Positions 5,833-8,671 of a DNA stretch of 8,671 nucleotides are shown piece by piece (position 1 is the first letter of the stretch; the number at the start of each line of letters is the position of its first letter). The notes under the pieces are model-generated. The model had not been told where the DNA came from and searched no databases. It saw nothing but the letters and a program-made list of their open reading frames with translations. The stretch comes from Flavobacteriales bacterium. GTDB lineage: Bacteria > Bacteroidota > Bacteroidia > Flavobacteriales_D > Sanyastnellaceae. Location: NCBI GenBank assembly GCA_030728235.1, contig JANRAA010000045.1:1-8671 (forward strand), in the 5' to 3' direction. The translations under genes were made by a program, and so were the position numbers.

Positions 5833-6735
5833 ATGATTCGAATATTCACATCCATCGCTTTTGCGCTTTTTCTTTCCCCTTCTTTCGCACAAGAAGTACA
5901 ATCAAATATCAATGCCGAATGGATCAACAGCAAAAAGGTTGCTTTCATCGGTTTTGATGAGATATTTACTCAACAATCGAAAGCAGATATTACCGACAAA
6001 TGGAATTTGGGCTCTTTGCTCGATCCTCGCCAAACACGGGCAAATCAAAATGTGATCATCGATACCAATGTGGTCGTTATTGCTCCCGCTATTTTTATGA
6101 ACGATGGAGATTCACTGCTCGGGATTTTTGCTTTTCAAGGAGGTAAAAAATGGAGCTCGGTGGCGAAAACAAAAAACGGGATGTTTATGTGGCCAGTAAA
6201 TGATCCGTTTTTGGCACGTGTTATAATCGACAACGATAAGTTCGTGCCGCACTTGCTCGTTACTTATTTAACAGCTGTGAATGATTTGCTGAACTGGAAT
6301 TTGTCTACGCAAGATTCTGAAGTTTTAAGCAACAAAATGCAGGAAGGCGAATGGGTTGGCGATAAAAGAATCTTGTACGTTGATTCAATGAATCTTATCA
6401 AGAAAGCAAAGCGTACAACCTTCGAAAGTCTTAAAATCAAGAACTTAAAGGTGGTTAAAAATGATAATCTGAAGTTTGCACTAAGATCAGCCAAAACAGA
6501 TGCGTATTACCTCGATCGGAGAATTGTTATGATCGACAAACAACGTGTAGCTATCACTTATTTGTATAAACTAAACAATGGTCTTTCGGCATTCTATGTG
6601 GACGTCCTTCCTGAACGTCTGTCAGGTGAAATAACTGAAGAATATTTGAAATTCCTTACACAACCTATTCCCCCCAAGGGTGGTTTAGATCCGAAGTTTC
6701 AAAAGAGAGATATTAAAGGGTGTCTACGATACTAA
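5833..6735 (+). CDS. Exported protein of unknown family
   Basis: This 300-residue protein starts at the ATG at 5833, which gives a clean signal peptide (MIRIFTSIAFALFLSPSFAQ, cleavage probably after A19). The frame is open further upstream to 5740, but that extension would run through the preceding terminator and bury the signal peptide, so I rejected it. I recognise no family. Visible features: a mixed alpha/beta-looking mature chain without further membrane spans, a very basic middle (KKAKRTTFESLKIKNLK), a beta-rich stretch with AYYLDRRIVMIDKQRVAITYLYK, and a lone Cys five residues... near the C-terminus (KGCLRY). No lipobox or T9SS tail, so a periplasmic location is the simplest reading. 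Codon use is ordinary AT-leaning, unlike the two upstream mosaic genes. It is probably transcribed alone, bounded by terminators on both sides. Confidence 0.8.
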   Translation: MIRIFTSIAFALFLSPSFAQEVQSNINAEWINSKKVAFIGFDEIFTQQSKADITDKWNLGSLLDPRQTRANQNVIIDTNVVVIAPAIFMNDGDSLLGIFAFQGGKKWSSVAKTKNGMFMWPVNDPFLARVIIDNDKFVPHLLVTYLTAVNDLLNWNLSTQDSEVLSNKMQEGEWVGDKRILYVDSMNLIKKAKRTTFESLKIKNLKVVKNDNLKFALRSAKTDAYYLDRRIVMIDKQRVAITYLYKLNNGLSAFYVDVLPERLSGEITEEYLKFLTQPIPPKGGLDPKFQKRDIKGCLRY

Positions 6736-6737
6736 AA

Positions 6738-6773
6738 AAAAATAAGGTCATTGATTCAATGACCTTTCTTTTT
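6738..6773. terminator. Bidirectional terminator between convergent genes
   Basis: A perfect 10-bp stem (AAGGTCATTG at 6744-6753 with CAATGACCTT at 6757-6766, 3-base loop) is flanked on the left by an A run beginning at the stop codon of the hypothetical gene and on the right by TCTTTTT. The T tract serves the + strand gene and the A run serves the - strand peptidase gene. Confidence 0.88.
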
Positions 6774-6809
6774 GCTCCTGATTTAATCGCAACCACAATG
6801 TTTCCTTTT

Positions 6810-8177
6810 TTAAGGCAGATACATGTCTAAATATATCGCCAATGCTGCTATCGATGCAGCTCCCAATTCTAACTCACGTTTGTTTACATTCTCAAAAACA
6901 TCGCGATTAGAGTGGTGATAATCGAAATATCTCTGTCCGTCAGGTATGAAGCCAAACAAATTGGTAGTTTGTGGCTTTAAGGGCCTTATATCAACTCCGC
7001 TCCAGCCTCTCTTGACTTGATGGATGCCGTATATTTCTAGATTCTCAATCCAAGCTGTTAAAGCTTGATACAGGGTGTCTCCACATTCTGTGTTGTAACC
7101 CCGTGGAGTGAAACCTCCAGAATCACTTTCAATTGCTGCTATGTGTGTTTCATTGTTCTCTGAAGCACGCTCTGCATAAGTGATGCCGCCATGGTTTCCA
7201 TTTTCTTCGTTTATATAAAGTACAACTCTAATGGTATGTCGCGGTTGATACCCGATGGCTTTCATAATCCTCAACGCCTCGATAACATGCACAATGCCTG
7301 CACCGTCATCGTGCGCACCTTCGCCAATATCCCATGAATCCAGATGCCCGCCGAGCACAATCACATGCTCACCTGTATTCTCATCATTTCCTCGCAGCGT
7401 AGCTATAACGTTGGCTTGATCGCGATTTTCGTATTTAATACAATCCATGTTCATTGAAACTTGGGTTGCAGGGTCGGCCAAAAGCACTTTGTGCAATCGA
7501 TCGGCATCAACAGTAGATATTGCGGCGGCTGGAATAGGTGTTACTCCCTCGCGATAGGTCATGCTCCCTGTATGAGGAAAGGTGTCAAGTGCATGGGTTA
7601 ATGACCGCACCAACACACCAACAGCACCGTATTTGGATGCTGTAGAAGCTCCATCCGAACGCTGGTCAAACGCGCCACCATAAGCCGAGCCTGTGTTAAT
7701 CATGAGCGGGTCCATGGCCCTGTTGAACAATACAATCTTCCCTTTGATCTGGGCTTCACCCAGTTTTTCGAGATCTTCAAGGCGCTTCACTTCGATGACT
7801 TGCGCCGTTAGCTCTCCTTCTGTCGGTACCGATCCACCTAAAGCGGTTATGCGCAGCACACCTTCTTCTTTCTTGCTGTTAAATGTCGCCTGCGCCTTTG
7901 TACCCCTCGACCAGTGAGGCACGTTTACTGTCTGCAACTCCACTTCATCCGCCCCGTAGGAGGCGAGCAGGCGCTCTCCCCAAACGATGGCTCTATCAAG
8001 ACTCTCGGAACCACTAAGGCGATGCCCGATGTCTTTGCAAAGTACGCGTAGGTTTTCATGACATTCTCCTCTTCCAAGGGCTTCTTCATAAAGCTTGGAA
8101 ACCAGAAGGGAGTCGGGTTGAGCACTAACCTGCGTCAGAAAAATTAAGCAGAGTAGGGAGGTGATGGCATGTCTCAT
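6810..8177 (-). CDS. Exported M28-family zinc peptidase, carboxypeptidase Q-like
   Basis: This 455-residue protein has a signal peptide (MRHAITSLLCLIFLTQVSAQ, cleavage after A19). The catalytic part shows the M28 pattern: GGHLDSWD (H278), GAHDDGAG (D290), NEENGNHGG (E324/E325), ESDSGG (D352) and YHHSNRD (H421 or H422), i.e. the two-zinc ligand set plus the general-base Glu. Residues about 122-245 form an inserted segment with IKGKIVLFNR and YGAVGVLVRS, typical of the PA (protease-associated) domain of carboxypeptidase Q-type enzymes. These family members are amino- or dipeptidases removing residues from peptides; the exact substrate cannot be told. Length and motif order are complete. Its ATG overlaps the stop of the upstream reductase gene by 4 bases (ATGA), so the two are likely cotranscribed and translationally coupled. 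It ends at the shared bidirectional terminator. Location: periplasm or outside; no T9SS tail. Confidence 0.93.
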   Translation of the reverse strand: MRHAITSLLCLIFLTQVSAQPDSLLVSKLYEEALGRGECHENLRVLCKDIGHRLSGSESLDRAIVWGERLLASYGADEVELQTVNVPHWSRGTKAQATFNSKKEEGVLRITALGGSVPTEGELTAQVIEVKRLEDLEKLGEAQIKGKIVLFNRAMDPLMINTGSAYGGAFDQRSDGASTASKYGAVGVLVRSLTHALDTFPHTGSMTYREGVTPIPAAAISTVDADRLHKVLLADPATQVSMNMDCIKYENRDQANVIATLRGNDENTGEHVIVLGGHLDSWDIGEGAHDDGAGIVHVIEALRIMKAIGYQPRHTIRVVLYINEENGNHGGITYAERASENNETHIAAIESDSGGFTPRGYNTECGDTLYQALTAWIENLEIYGIHQVKRGWSGVDIRPLKPQTTNLFGFIPDGQRYFDYHHSNRDVFENVNKRELELGAASIAALAIYLDMYLP

Positions 8178-8671
8178 TGCATGAAGGATCCGTTGTTTAT
8201 ATCTATGCCCTGTCCAGTCATCGAATTCTGCTTTCCACTAAAAAGAAACTCAACCAAATTCGCGATTTCTTGTGGTAAACTCATTCTGCCCAGAGGAACA
8301 AAGCCCATTTGTTCTGAAAAGCTGTCGTCGTAGCTCTTGCCTGTGTGATCGGCTAATTTCTGTATGCCTGCTTTGGCCATGTCGGTTTCAACCCAGCCCG
8401 GACATAAGGCGTTGACCAATATGTTGTCTGATGATAGCTCTACAGCCAAGGCGCGTGTAAGTCCCAATAAGCCGGTTTTGGAAGTGCAATACGCGGTGTA
8501 ATTTGGGACTCCGAAGCGCGCCAAACAAGAGGAGGTGATCAAAATATGCTTGAAGGGTTCTGTTGATTTTCGCAAATGGGGCAGACATTCCATGATGGTA
8601 TTGTAGGTGCCGTTCAAATTCACGCGAAGAATTTCATCCCATCTGTCGTCATCTCCATAGTGGTTTTCCCC
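8174..8671 (-). CDS. Short-chain dehydrogenase/reductase, C-terminal part (5' partial)
   Basis: 165 residues are visible; the frame stays open to the window edge (GENHYGDDDRWDEILRVNLNG), so the GTG at 8623 is an internal Val and the N-terminal NAD(P)-binding half lies outside. Classical SDR features: the VNLNGTYN segment with its structural Asn, LITSS with the catalytic Ser, YCTSK giving Y-x-x-x-K 13 residues after that Ser (Tyr codon 8491-8489), NALCPGWVETDM, and the terminal VPLGRMSLPQEIANLVEFLF and TGQGIDINNG. These cytosolic NAD(P)H-dependent enzymes interconvert alcohols and ketones. The C-terminal pattern fits 3-oxoacyl-ACP reductase or hydroxyacid/alcohol dehydrogenase-like members, but the substrate cannot be assigned. 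It is the upstream partner of the M28 peptidase gene with an ATGA overlap. Confidence 0.92.
   Translation of the reverse strand, partial: GENHYGDDDRWDEILRVNLNGTYNTIMECLPHLRKSTEPFKHILITSSCLARFGVPNYTAYCTSKTGLLGLTRALAVELSSDNILVNALCPGWVETDMAKAGIQKLADHTGKSYDDSFSEQMGFVPLGRMSLPQEIANLVEFLFSGKQNSMTGQGIDINNGSFMQ

Noticed and set aside
8621..8623. GTG as start of the SDR gene
   Set aside because: The upstream frame is open to the window edge and encodes conserved SDR sequence (DRWDEILRVNLNG).

Overview
The window looks like chromosomal DNA of a marine-type Bacteroidota, most likely a Flavobacteriales relative of the Cryomorphaceae/Crocinitomicaceae type. The basis is an inference from family features: large Cys-rich modular secreted proteins with repeats beginning GCTDP, a C-terminal Por secretion (type IX, T9SS) sorting tail with the YPNPNNG signature, signal peptides cleaved before Gln, and starts without a clear Shine-Dalgarno sequence. 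I saw no mobile element, CRISPR array, tRNA or rRNA. No gap between genes exceeds about 110 bases.

Layout. (1) Bases 1-1685, + strand: the 3' part of a gene for a secreted mosaic protein. It has six copies of a ~21-residue Cys/Asp-rich repeat, a PPC-like beta domain, two tandem FGDGWNG modules, and a single EF-hand (dockerin-like) loop at the extreme C-terminus. (2) 1761-5723, + strand: a complete 1320-residue T9SS cargo protein built from the same parts. It has a signal peptide, a DSWVTIG-type N-terminal domain, seven more copies of the Cys repeat, two CUB-like domains, two PPC-like domains, one FGDGWNG module, two beta-sandwich modules and a type A sorting tail. (3) 5833-6735, + strand: a 300-residue exported protein of unknown family. 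(4) 8177-6810, - strand: an exported M28 (carboxypeptidase Q-like) zinc peptidase. (5) 8671-8174, - strand: the C-terminal part of a short-chain dehydrogenase/reductase, overlapping the peptidase start by 4 bases (ATGA).

Three hairpin terminators separate the units. One lies between the two mosaic genes, one follows the second mosaic gene, and one is bidirectional between the convergent hypothetical and peptidase genes. The two mosaic genes have very biased codon use (Cys almost always TGT, Asn mostly AAC, many GGT/GCT/ACT), unlike the other three genes. This suggests high expression.

No defence, biosynthetic or mobile system is evident. The most interesting content is the architecture of the two neighbouring surface proteins: apparent circular permutation of the FGDGWNG module between them, a shared repeat in 2-Cys and 3-Cys forms, a C-terminal EF-hand in place of a T9SS tail in the first protein, and a hairpin only 26 bases from the second protein's start codon.
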